Assembly (NCBI RefSeq): GCF_012927165.1
Contig: NZ_JABBGA010000022.1
Span: 24,958 to 88,957 of the forward strand
Source: Zoogloea dura
Lineage (GTDB): Bacteria > Pseudomonadota > Gammaproteobacteria > Burkholderiales > Rhodocyclaceae
Reading direction: 5' to 3'
Length of the DNA: 64,000 nucleotides
Below, piece by piece: positions 17,074-25,139 of this stretch. A program made the translations under genes and the position numbers. The notes under the pieces are model-generated. The model saw nothing but the letters and a program-made list of their open reading frames with translations, was not told the origin of the DNA and searched no databases. How positions within the stretch are numbered: the stretch's first letter is position 1; every line of letters starts with the position of its first letter.

Positions 17074-18939
17074 TTAGAAGGCCACGTTCAGGCTGGCGGC
17101 GAGGAAGTCCTTGTCGCGGGAGGTGTCCCAGCGCGCGGCATCGATGAAGCGGGTGTAGGCGAGGTCCATCGTCCACCGCCGGCCGGCCTCGAGGCGCGAC
17201 AGGGAGACGCCGGTGCCGAGGGTGCGGCGGTTCTCGAGGAAGGCGCCGTCGGCGGCATTGCCCCGGACGTCATGGGCCCAGTACATGCGCGGCTTGGCTG
17301 TCCAGCCGGCGACGGCGTTGGGGTACTCCAGCTCGCCGAGCAGGCGGTAGCCCCACGAGAACGGGGTGACGAAGCCGTCCTGGGCACAGTTGGCGGGCGT
17401 CACCATCCCGGCCGAGTTGGCCGCGTTGCAGCCTTCGCGGGTGGACAGGGCCGGGCTGGAATAGGCCTGGTGCCAGGCCGTGCCGAAGGTGAAGGCGCGG
17501 CCGTAGCGCACGTCGTTGTTGGCATTGGGCAGGTTGGGCAACCAGCTCATGCCGACCTCGCCCACGGTGAGCAGCGACTGCGCGCCGAGGACCTGGCTGA
17601 AGACGTTGATCGCACCGAACTGCAGCTGCAGCTTGTCCATGCGGTCGTAGCCCCGGATGGTGGCGCCGGCCGGGTCGTAGCTGCGATTGCCGACCAGCGG
17701 CCCCTGGCTGCCGCCGGAGACGCCGAACTGCACCAGGTCGCCACCATTGATCTGCACCGGCAGGTCGCGGGTGTAGGTCAGCTCGGCCATCACCGAGACG
17801 CCGCCGAGGGTGTTGGACAGGCTGAGGCCGTAGGTCTTGATGTCTTCGGCGGAATAGTCGAGCAGGTAGGACAGCGGCGCCGCCGTGCCGTACAGCGAGC
17901 TGGCCTCCGAGGGCTTGCTCGACAGGCTGAGGAAGGGCGTGCGGGTGTGGTAGTTGATGTAGTAGAGGCCGATGTCGGTGTCGCTGGAGGGTTCCAGCCA
18001 GTGCATGGCAACACCGTACTGGCCGGCGTTGGAGGGCTTGGCGTCGCGCTGGCGCAGCGAGCGCAGGTTGAGCCCGCCGAGGGCGGCGACGCCCTGGAAC
18101 TGCTCGCGGTCTGAGAACACGTCCGGGCCGAACTGCGAGCCGCCGCAGTTGATGACGTCGGCCGGCGAGAAGAAGGTGCCGCAGCCATCGATCACGGTCT
18201 TCTTCCATTGCAACTGGTAGAAGGCCTCGAAGCTGACCCCGCCGGGCAGGCCCAGGTTGCCGTAGAGCAGCGGCACCGGCAGCAGGATCTCGCGCACCTG
18301 GGCGCCGGCGCGGCGGGCGGCCGGCACGTCGATCGGGTTCACCACGTTGACGCCCTGGATGAAGATGCTCTCGCCCCAGTTCACCACCTGGTTGCCCAGG
18401 CGCATGTTGAGCTTGGTGTCGCCCCCCAGCGCCCAGTTGCCATACACAAAGGCATCGAGCAGCTCGGCGCCGGTGAACTTGGCGGCCTTGTCGAAGTGGC
18501 TGTCGTCCAGGCGCTCGCCGGGGGTGTAGCCGTTGTCGAAGTTGCCGTGATCCACCTTCTTGTTGGCGAGGGTGAAGTCATGCCAGGTCTTGGCGCGCAC
18601 CAGGGCGCCGTAGTTGCGGTAGTGCAGCTCGACGTCGCCGACCAGCTTGAGGGTGGTGGAGGTGATGTCGCCGCGTTTGAAGTTGAGGTCGCCGTCGTCG
18701 GTGCTGCCGCCACCGTTACCGGGTTTGCCGCCGTTGTGGTTGGCGTTGCCGAAGGAGGTGAGCGCCGCGTCGCGGCCCTGCATGCGGACGTTGGTGCCAA
18801 GGGTGGCGTTGAGGGTCCAGGTGCCGGTGATGTCGTCGCCCAGCGTGAAGTCGCCTGCGCCGGCGCTGCCGCCAAAGGCGGCGATGGCGGACGCGAGCGC
18901 GGCCCGGCGCAGGCCGGGTCTCCGAGATTTGCCGTTCAT
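17074..18939 (-). CDS. DUF1302 outer-membrane protein
   Basis: A 621-residue protein with a short basic N-terminus, a signal segment (AALASAIAAFGGSAGA) and alternating beta-strand sequence ending in the aromatic C-terminus SLNVAF, as in outer-membrane barrels. Landmarks are WTLNATLGTNVRMQGRD, a Gly-rich loop GGKPGNGGGSTDDG, and NMRLGNQVVNWGESIFIQGV, a strongly conserved DUF1302 motif. The family is tied to uptake of steroids, terpenoids and other hydrophobic compounds, though the ligand here is unknown. It is second in the operon after the cupin gene. Confidence 0.88.
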   Translation of the reverse strand: MNGKSRRPGLRRAALASAIAAFGGSAGAGDFTLGDDITGTWTLNATLGTNVRMQGRDAALTSFGNANHNGGKPGNGGGSTDDGDLNFKRGDITSTTLKLVGDVELHYRNYGALVRAKTWHDFTLANKKVDHGNFDNGYTPGERLDDSHFDKAAKFTGAELLDAFVYGNWALGGDTKLNMRLGNQVVNWGESIFIQGVNVVNPIDVPAARRAGAQVREILLPVPLLYGNLGLPGGVSFEAFYQLQWKKTVIDGCGTFFSPADVINCGGSQFGPDVFSDREQFQGVAALGGLNLRSLRQRDAKPSNAGQYGVAMHWLEPSSDTDIGLYYINYHTRTPFLSLSSKPSEASSLYGTAAPLSYLLDYSAEDIKTYGLSLSNTLGGVSVMAELTYTRDLPVQINGGDLVQFGVSGGSQGPLVGNRSYDPAGATIRGYDRMDKLQLQFGAINVFSQVLGAQSLLTVGEVGMSWLPNLPNANNDVRYGRAFTFGTAWHQAYSSPALSTREGCNAANSAGMVTPANCAQDGFVTPFSWGYRLLGELEYPNAVAGWTAKPRMYWAHDVRGNAADGAFLENRRTLGTGVSLSRLEAGRRWTMDLAYTRFIDAARWDTSRDKDFLAASLNVAF

Positions 18940-18978
18940 CTTCTCTCCTAGAGAGATGGAAGTGGGGCGGGCTCCGGC

Positions 18979-19467
18979 TCAGCGGCCGGAGACGATCTGC
19001 ACGACGTGGCCGGCGACGCCGTTGGCCTCGGCCAGCTGCAGCATCAGGCGGCAATCCACCACGGCGGCGACGGAGCCATCCGGGTTGCAGCCGGCGAGCG
19101 GCCCGTGGGTGACGGCGAACATCACGCAACCCTGCGGCGACACCGGCTGGTGCACCGAGCCGCCGCGTTCGTAGGTGTAATAGCCGGCATAGCCGGGGTC
19201 GTCTTCTTCGTAATAGAAACCGCCCTCGACGAGATAAGCCTCGGCCGAGCCGATATGCGCATGCACCGGCGCCTGCACGCCCGGGTCGACCTTGAGCAGC
19301 ATTGAAAAGCCACCGCTCAGCTCATTGATGGCGAGCAGCTTGAAATAGGTGCCTTCCATGACCCAGGGCGTCCACGGCACATTGGCAAGATCGACGAAAT
19401 CCTTGCCGTGGCGCTGCGAAAGGGGAATGTCGGCGGATGGGGAATGGGCGAGGGTGGTGGCTGTCAT
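18979..19467 (-). CDS. Cupin-domain protein, 2,4'-dihydroxyacetophenone-dioxygenase-like (copy 1)
   Basis: A 162-residue cupin. Metal ligands are visible in APVHAHIGSAEAYLVEG and in SVHQP. The core WTPWVMEGTYFKLLAINELS matches the paralogue encoded at 19765-20253, which is also 162 residues. The ATG at 19467 follows AGGAGAC; the longer frame runs into the promoter. It is the first gene of the DUF1302/DUF1329/MMPL operon, whose promoter region carries one of two 60-bp elements. Similar cupins cleave aromatic ketones, but the reaction here is not established. Confidence 0.8.
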   Translation of the reverse strand: MTATTLAHSPSADIPLSQRHGKDFVDLANVPWTPWVMEGTYFKLLAINELSGGFSMLLKVDPGVQAPVHAHIGSAEAYLVEGGFYYEEDDPGYAGYYTYERGGSVHQPVSPQGCVMFAVTHGPLAGCNPDGSVAAVVDCRLMLQLAEANGVAGHVVQIVSGR

Positions 19468-19516
19468 TGCGTGTCTCCTGTGTATTTGTGGGCCGGCGAA
19501 TAAGCCGGTGCTGCGC

Positions 19517-19576
19517 AATCTAGCTGCGAGTGCATTGCACAAACACAGGGCGGCGGGAATCTGCCCGATATCCCGA
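19517..19576 (-). promoter_or_regulatory. 60-bp regulatory element, copy A (promoter of the cupin/DUF1302 operon)
   Basis: A 60-bp block nearly repeated at 22401-22460. It holds the odd palindrome GTGCATTGCAC (GTGCA-N-TGCAC), the shared stretch GCACAAACACAGG and the shared end GATATCCCGA. On the minus strand a -10-like TAGATT lies right after the palindrome, about 50 bp before the cupin ATG, so the palindrome would sit between -35 and -10. A further short inverted repeat GGGC/GCCC is replaced by GGTG/CACC in copy B. Likely an operator-promoter; the regulator is not proven. Confidence 0.65.
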
Positions 19577-19764
19577 AAAGCGCCGTTTTTTAAATAGTCG
19601 GCGCTGCGGATTGTTGATTTATCGCTGCTTTGGATTACTCGCGGCGATTTCGTCACGATGGGCGCGATGCCCTTGGGTGCCGCCTAATATCGTGATCGGC
19701 ACGCTCTCAGCGAAAGGATGCGTGACCCCAATTCCACACATCAGCCCCAATGAAGGAGACCACG

Positions 19765-20253
19765 ATGAGCGTCATGTTGTGCAGCGCCGATAGTCAGCGC
19801 AGCGAAGGCAGTGCAGCCCACGCCAGGATCACCCTGCCGTATCCGAAGTTTCAGAAGATCGACACCATCCCGTGGCGGCCCTATGCCATGGAGGGGGTGG
19901 AATACAAACTGTTGAGCGTCAATTCGCGCACGGGCGGCTTCACCTGCATGCTCAAGGTGCTGCCGGGCGTCGAGGCGCCCATCCATCAACACATCGGCGC
20001 CATCGAGGTGATGGTGATGGAGGGCGATGTCTATTACGAAGAGGCGGATATCGGCCTTGCCGGCAATTACATGTTCGAGCCGGCCGGCGATATCCACCAG
20101 CCCCGCTCAAAGAACGGCTGCGTGCTGTTCTGTGTATTTGACGGGCCGATCGCCGGGCTGGCGCCGGATGGCTCGATTGCCGGCATCATCGATTACAAGG
20201 CCATGCTGGAAATGGCCGAGCGCGACGGCGTGGCAGAGGGCGTGCATCGCTAA
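19765..20253 (+). CDS. Cupin-domain protein, 2,4'-dihydroxyacetophenone-dioxygenase-like (copy 2)
   Basis: A 162-residue paralogue of the divergently encoded cupin at 18979-19467, aligning over the whole length. Metal ligands are in APIHQHIGAIEVMVMEG and DIHQP, and IPWRPYAMEGVEYKLLSVN matches the same region of copy 1. The ATG at 19765 follows AAGGAG; the ATG at 19750 lies upstream of that site. It is transcribed away from the DUF1302 operon and ends convergent with the AraC gene. The pair may handle related substrates or act as one hetero-oligomer (inference). Confidence 0.8.
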   Translation: MSVMLCSADSQRSEGSAAHARITLPYPKFQKIDTIPWRPYAMEGVEYKLLSVNSRTGGFTCMLKVLPGVEAPIHQHIGAIEVMVMEGDVYYEEADIGLAGNYMFEPAGDIHQPRSKNGCVLFCVFDGPIAGLAPDGSIAGIIDYKAMLEMAERDGVAEGVHR

Positions 20254-20278
20254 GACGCATTCTCGACTTTGAATGCAA

Positions 20279-20300
20279 GCAGGGCCGGCGGCGGCCCTGC
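20279..20300. terminator. Stem-loop between convergent cupin and AraC genes
   Basis: A perfect 8-bp stem, GCAGGGCC / GGCCCTGC, with a GGCGGC loop. It lies between the stop codons of two convergent genes, so it may end both transcripts. No T-run follows on either strand. Confidence 0.5.
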
Positions 20301-20318
20301 AAGCGTCGTGTACCTGCC

Positions 20319-21230
20319 TCAGCCTCGATAGCCCTTGGGGCTGACCCCCGTCATGCGCCGGAAGGTTGCCGAGAAATGGCTGAGGTTCTTGAAGCCGCAG
20401 CGCCGCGCGACTTCTGCCACCGGCATGGCCTGTTCTTCCCGCAGCAATACCCTGGCCCGCTCCAGCCGCTGGGACAGCAGGTAGTGGTAGGGCGTCTGCC
20501 CGACGGTGTCGCGGAAGGCACGCAGGAAGTGGTCCTTGGAGATGCAGGCGATCTCGGCCAGATCCTTGAGGCAGATGTCCTCATGCAGGCGCTCGTGGAT
20601 CAGCGCGTTGATCTTCTTCAGCACGCTCTGCCGCAGCTGGTTGGTCTTGCCGCTCCGCGTCTGGGTGCGCTCGGCATCGGTCACCCTTTCCCGCGCGTAG
20701 CGGGTCACGAGGTGGCGCACCAGCAGGCTCTGCACCTGGTCGAGCACCAGGGTCTCGAGCCGGTTGCCGTGGGCCGCCGAAGGCGGCGCCTCGCTCGCCA
20801 GCATGCGGAAGAAACCGTCCAGCCAGGTGTCGGGCACGGCGAAGAAGTCCTCGATCTCCGGGCACACGTCGCGTTCCAGCACGTCCTGGGCAAAGGTGTC
20901 GAGCAGGGTTTGAGGCAGGTAGAGGTGCAGCACCTGGGTGTTGCCGCCCAGCCGCCAGTCGGACTCTGAATCCCGCGGCATGAAGGTCACCGACCCGACC
21001 CGGGAGCGGAAGCCGGTCACCACGCCCTGCTGCAGGCGCTCGACGTCGGTATTGCCGGACAGGTGATAGACCAGCACATGCTCGGCATTGCGCCGCAACT
21101 GGGTCTCACCCGCAGGGTGGTTCCAGCGTGCGCCGAAGATGTCTCCATTGTGACCTTGCAGCACGTAATCGGGCGCCGAAGCGGTGGCGCTGGCGATGAG
21201 CTGCGGGGTCGACGAAAGTACTCCCGTCAT
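20319..21230 (-). CDS. AraC-family transcriptional regulator
   Basis: A 303-residue regulator. The N-terminal ~180 residues form an AraC-type ligand/cupin-like domain (VGSVTFMPRDSESDWRLGG). The C-terminal double HTH (about 205-303) contains EDICLKDLAEIACISKDHFL and ends MPVAEVARRCGFKNLSHFSA, FRRMTGVSPKGYRG. The start follows GGAGGAGA. It lies between the two genes preceded by the 60-bp elements and is the obvious local candidate to bind them. Inducer unknown, presumably the substrate of the cupin/SDR pathway. Confidence 0.85.
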   Translation of the reverse strand: MTGVLSSTPQLIASATASAPDYVLQGHNGDIFGARWNHPAGETQLRRNAEHVLVYHLSGNTDVERLQQGVVTGFRSRVGSVTFMPRDSESDWRLGGNTQVLHLYLPQTLLDTFAQDVLERDVCPEIEDFFAVPDTWLDGFFRMLASEAPPSAAHGNRLETLVLDQVQSLLVRHLVTRYARERVTDAERTQTRSGKTNQLRQSVLKKINALIHERLHEDICLKDLAEIACISKDHFLRAFRDTVGQTPYHYLLSQRLERARVLLREEQAMPVAEVARRCGFKNLSHFSATFRRMTGVSPKGYRG

Positions 21231-21461
21231 TGTCTCCTCCAGATGGGGTACTACTTTAATGAGTGCTGCTTTTTTATGTGCCCCATTGTAGTCGTCCTGC
21301 TTTCCAATTCCAGCGGGTGACTTTGGAGAAATCGCTCAAGTTGATGGCGGCCACAGCCGGCGCCGAAAGGCCTGCATGCCGCGGCGCTGCAATTGGCCGC
21401 CGCGTGGCGGAAGGTTTCACCGAATGCCGGGGCGGATTAATGCGTATTGGAAATTCAAATA

Positions 21462-21495
21462 GCCTGCGGCGCAGCGCAAATGCCGCGCCGCAGGC
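21462..21495 (-). terminator. Stem-loop after the second SDR gene
   Basis: An 11-bp perfect stem GCCTGCGGCGC / GCGCCGCAGGC with a 12-nt loop, about 40 bp after the minus-strand SDR stop. On that strand it is followed by an AT-rich TATTTGAATTT tract, so it fits an intrinsic-type terminator. The rest of 21231-21533 holds the AraC promoter region and no gene that I can support. Confidence 0.6.
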
Positions 21496-21533
21496 CGGAT
21501 GTGCCGATCAGGGGGAATGTGCGGGCACTTTTC

Positions 21534-22298
21534 TCAAGCGCAGGTGAGGCCGCCATCGGCGACCAGGGCGTGGCCGTGCACCAGGGATGCGCGGTCGGAA
21601 CACAACCAGGCCACCGCCTCGCCGATCTCCGACGGGGTGCCGAAGCGGCCGATGGGTTGCAGCTTGCTCCAGTCGTCCAGCGAGGTGCCGGTGCCGCTGA
21701 TCACCGCCTCGACCATAGGCGTGCGCACGACGCCCGGGCACACCGCATTGACGCGCACACCCTGCGCCCCATATTCGAGGGCCGCCGATTTGGTGAGCCC
21801 CAGCACCGCATGCTTGGTGGCGCAGTACACCGAGAGGTGTTCCTTGCCCACCAGCCCGCCCACCGACGAGGTGTTGACGATGGCACCGCCGCCGCCCTGC
21901 TTGAGCATCTGCTTGATCTCCAGCTTCATGGCGCGCCACACGGCCTTGAGGTTGACCGCCATCAGCAGGTCGTAGCCTTCCTCCGAGAAGTCGGCCAGCA
22001 GGGCGCCTTCACCGGAGATGCCGGCGTTGTTGAAGGCACAGTCGAGCCGCCCGAAGTGGCTCACCGCCAGCTCCACGAGGGCCTGCAAGTCCTCGCCGCG
22101 CGCCACATCCACCTTCAGGGGCAGTGCGGTGCCGCCGGCCTGGCTGATGAGGTGGGCCGTCTCTTCCACCATCGCCAGGTTGATGTCGCTGACCACCAGC
22201 CGCGCCCCTTCCCGCGCCATCACCAGCGCCGATTCACGCCCGATGCCTTGTCCTGCCCCCGTCACGATCCCGATCTTGCCCTCGAGCATTGCTGCCAT
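21534..22298 (-). CDS. SDR-family oxidoreductase
   Basis: A 254-residue short-chain dehydrogenase. It has the cofactor motif TGAGQGIGRESALVMAREG (about 12-30), NNAG (about 88), and the active-site Tyr/Lys in YCATKHAVLG (about 155-164). The C-terminal HALVADGGLTCA is also typical. The ATG at 22298 was chosen for AAGGAGACAG immediately upstream. The promoter region holds the second 60-bp element, so this gene is probably co-regulated with the DUF1302 operon, and its enzyme may act on a product of that pathway. Confidence 0.88.
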   Translation of the reverse strand: MAAMLEGKIGIVTGAGQGIGRESALVMAREGARLVVSDINLAMVEETAHLISQAGGTALPLKVDVARGEDLQALVELAVSHFGRLDCAFNNAGISGEGALLADFSEEGYDLLMAVNLKAVWRAMKLEIKQMLKQGGGGAIVNTSSVGGLVGKEHLSVYCATKHAVLGLTKSAALEYGAQGVRVNAVCPGVVRTPMVEAVISGTGTSLDDWSKLQPIGRFGTPSEIGEAVAWLCSDRASLVHGHALVADGGLTCA

Positions 22299-22400
22299 GT
22301 CTGTCTCCTTGTTGGTGTGTGTAGGTACTGCCTGTCCTGTCTTGTCACATCGCGCGGCAGAGGGCCGCGTACCGGTGGCGGCCACCGATCGACGCGGGCA

Positions 22401-22460
22401 AATCTAGCTGCAAGTGCAATGCACAAACACAGGTGCGGCGGAATCACCGCGATATCCCGA
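22401..22460 (-). promoter_or_regulatory. 60-bp regulatory element, copy B (promoter of the second SDR gene)
   Basis: The second copy of the element at 19517-19576. It has the palindrome GTGCAATGCAC, the same GCACAAACACAGG and the same GATATCCCGA end. On the minus strand TAGATT follows the palindrome as a -10-like box, about 100 bp before the SDR ATG. The divergent DapB-like gene begins 169 bp away on the other side and could also be affected. Confidence 0.65.
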
Positions 22461-22628
22461 TAGTCGGCAGGAAATGGCAAACAGGGAGCAGGGCGTGCGT
22501 GCTGGCTGCCGTGTGCCGCACAGCAGCATCCACACCGGGCTTGCGGTATGCTCCCCGGCCAGCCCGGGCGGCGGCTTCGGCCACCTCGCAACCCCAGGCG
22601 CTCATCACTTCCATCCGAAAGAACACCC

Positions 22629-23309
22629 ATGCAGGTCTTCATCGCGGGCACCGGAAAGCTCGCCACCGAATTGCTCGACGCGCTCACCGCACATGGCGGA
22701 TACACCGTGTCCCCATGGCCCGGCGAGGCCGCCGCCGAGGGGCGCGCCATCGTGGTGCACGCCGGCTCCGGCCGCGAGATCGACGGCATCTCCCGCTTCT
22801 GCCAGCGCACCCGGTCCGTCCTCGTCGAGCTGGCCACCGGCTCAGCGCTCGAAGCCGCCGGCGACCAAGCCGGCTTCCCCATCGTGCTGTGCCCCAACAC
22901 CAACATCCTCATGCTCAAGTTCATGTGCATGCTGGAACGCTCGGGCAGCCTGTTCAAAGGCAGCCAGATCCGCGTCACCGAATCGCATCAAGCCAGCAAG
23001 ACTTCCGTACCCGGCACCGCCGTGGCCATGGCCCACGCACTCGGCGTCGCGCCCTCCGACATCCTCTCGGTACGCGACACCGCCCGGCAGGAACAAGACC
23101 TCGGCATCCCCCCGGCCCACCTGGGCCGCCACGCCTTTCACCGCATCGAGATCCAGGACGGCCCCTGCGCCATCTCCATGGAAACGCGGGTGTACGGGGA
23201 TTCACCCTACGCCAGCGGCGTCGACCAGATCATCCGCGCCATCCAGCAGCGGGAGCTGGAGAAGCGGCTGTATTCGATCAATGAGTTCATTGAGAACGGG
23301 TGGGTCTGA
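22629..23309 (+). CDS. DapB-like (dihydrodipicolinate reductase C-terminal-type) protein
   Basis: A 226-residue protein, shorter than the usual ~270. It begins with a reduced dinucleotide-binding stretch MQVFIAGTGKLATELL. It keeps the DapB-type segment CPNTNILMLKFMCMLE and the motif ESHQASKTSVPGTAVAMA, which matches EAHHRHK...PSGTALAM of true DapB: the first His and the Lys are present, but the second His is Gln. It may be a divergent reductase rather than the lysine enzyme. It is divergent from the SDR gene and shares its upstream region with the 60-bp copy B. Confidence 0.7.
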   Translation: MQVFIAGTGKLATELLDALTAHGGYTVSPWPGEAAAEGRAIVVHAGSGREIDGISRFCQRTRSVLVELATGSALEAAGDQAGFPIVLCPNTNILMLKFMCMLERSGSLFKGSQIRVTESHQASKTSVPGTAVAMAHALGVAPSDILSVRDTARQEQDLGIPPAHLGRHAFHRIEIQDGPCAISMETRVYGDSPYASGVDQIIRAIQQRELEKRLYSINEFIENGWV

Positions 23310-23667
23310 TTGGGTGGTGCACACAGGCTGTTGAACGCGTGATGATGGTGTTGGCGCGTGGGTAGATGGTGTTGGCACCGCGGCGATCAATGTGCGCACG
23401 CCTGCCAGTGCTTCAAGCGGCTCGGCGATAAGGATTCGCCGCCCGGCGATAGGGAATAGCCCCGGCCCCAATCCTTCGTGCACGCCTGCTTCAAAAGAAA
23501 TCGGTATGGCTGGTGTTGATGGCATACCTGTTTGTATTGATGGCACGGCGCAACATGCCTCCCGCCGCACGCCCCATCGATCTGGCCGGTGCGCGCACAA
23601 CATGTAGCGGCGGCTTCAGCCGCCCATCACACGCCAGAACTCAACCCAGCCAACGATGGGAAGCACC

Positions 23668-23884
23668 CAGCGCTGTCTACATGTCATGTAGACGGCGCTG
23701 ATCATCATGTGGACGCGTCTACATTCAATGCAGCGCGTCCTGCATAAAACAAATGGCTCGCTGGGTTCTATGTTGAGCGGTCTACATGCTTCGCAGAGGC
23801 GTCAACATTGAATGTTGACTGCGCTGTGTGCTTCGTAGACGCGCGCTTCAAAAGATTGGGGTATCGAACATGTTATGTTGATAC
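23668..23884. repeat. Cluster of four short palindromes
   Basis: Four hairpins in 220 bp: 23668-23700 (CAGCGC and GTCTACATG arms around a single T), 23711-23740 (GGACGCG / CGCGTCC), 23801-23819 (GTCAACATT-G-AATGTTGAC) and 23861-23884 (GTATC..AACAT / ATGTT-GATAC). Several carry related TCTACATT, TCAACATT or AACATG words. No coding frame explains them. Confidence 0.55.
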
Positions 23885-24003
23885 TTCTTTGGAATGGTAG
23901 GCGGGGGTGACGGGTATCTGGCTGCGCGCTGAGTGCTTGCGGCTTGGGGGCTGTCAGCGTTTTGTGGTTGAGGCTTTGCTGGTCGGCTTTCCGTTGTTTA
24001 GAG

Positions 24004-24560
24004 TTGGATTGGCCGGGATTTCGCCCCGGCGGGCGACTTACTTCTTTGCTTCGCCAAAGAAGTAAGCAAGAAAGGCGACCCGCCTCCCCGGTCGTTCGCT
24101 ACGCGAACGACTCCCCTGCGCTGCTCGCATCGGGCGGCCGGCGCGGAACTCGTCGGCTGCGCCTCCTCAGACAGCCGCGCCGGAAAGCCCCGCCCGCTGC
24201 TGCGCTGCTCGGCGGGTCGGAACGGGCTTTTCGCAAACACCGCGCGGTTGCTGAAGCAGGGGGTGATCATCAACGCAAAAGCAAAACCCCAACGTCTCGC
24301 ATCCGCCGGTCTTTCCGTAGAGGCTCGGTGCTTGCTGAAAGCCCGTTCCGACCCGCCGAGCAGCGGAACGACAGGCGGGGTAGTCCGGCGCGGCTGTTTG
24401 AGCCCGAAGGGCGAGTTCCGCGCCGGCCGCCTGGCGTGAGCAGCGCAGGGCAGTCGTTCGCGCAGCGAACGACCGGGGAGGCGGGTCGCCTTCTTTGCCT
24501 TCTTTCTTGGCGAAGCAAGAAAGAAGGTCGCCCGCCGGGGCGAACTCCCGGCCAATCCAA
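24004..24560. repeat. Large imperfect inverted repeat, ~235-bp arms
   Basis: The left arm (24004-24240) and right arm (24329-24560) match as reverse complements with scattered differences, for example TTGGATTGGCCGGG at one end and its complement CCCGGCCAATCCAA at the other. Each arm has internal hairpins; in the left arm CTTACTTCTTTG / CAAAGAAGTAAG and GTCGTTCGC / GCGAACGAC. The ~88-bp centre shows no gene. Such elements resemble large extragenic repeats of proteobacteria; mobility is not shown. Confidence 0.65.
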
Positions 24561-25139
24561 CGCGGAATAACGGAAAGCCGATGTGCCAGGTGGCGACATC
24601 TTTGTCATGAAAATGCTGAGCAATATGCTTACTTGTCCCTGAAACCAGGAGCCCGGCTGTCGAACATCGCTTCCCGCTTTAACGCAGGTATAGAAACCCG
24701 GCCCACACATCGAAGCGGGGAGACGACGTGGCCTTGATATTTGTCAGAAGGAAGCGACATGACCGGGCTTGGCTGCTTGGGAAGTGCAGCAGTTCATAGA
24801 GTGGAGGGGCGGAGGTGTGTGAGGATGCTGCACGATGTTGGTAGTGCGGGTGTAGGTGCTTGGGACAAGTGCTGACAAGACGGTGGCGGATTGTCGGTAG
24901 GTGCTGTCCGTGGAAGGATGAGCTCGATTGGCTGTTCGAGGGCACAACCGGTCATTGAGGATTTGTCCCGATAGCGGACATTCGAACGGTCTTCTTGGCG
25001 TCCGTATTATTGGAGTTGTTATACGGACCTGTGTTGACTCGGTTTAGGCCACCTCCTTGCCCCACTGGCGATTCCGGAAGGATAATAGCTGCATGTATAT
25101 CAATTCATATACGGACACAGCGGGTCCGTTTAATAACTG

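Larger units (their letters stand above)
23310..25139. other. Long non-coding stretch with palindromes and a large inverted repeat
   Basis: About 1.8 kb without a gene I can support. Frames here are short, lack recognisable domains and lie in repeats. The stretch contains a REP-like hairpin near 23602-23624, a cluster of small palindromes (23668-23884), a 230-bp-arm inverted repeat (24004-24560), and, next to the first cassette, short inverted repeats GTCCGTAT/ATACGGAC (25000-25028) and ACGGAC/GTCCGT (25111-25129). The last part could be an eroded attI or attC site. Confidence 0.6.

Noticed and set aside
19517..19576. Sigma-54 promoter in the 60-bp element
   Set aside because: The GC of TTGCA is present, but no GG lies at the required spacing upstream, so TAGATT as a sigma-70-type -10 is preferred.
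23668..23884. CRISPR array
   Set aside because: The palindromes differ in sequence and spacing; there are no constant repeats with unique spacers and no cas genes.
24248..24439. Small protein gene inside the large inverted repeat
   Set aside because: The frame spans the repeat centre and one arm, with no ribosome-binding site or known domain.
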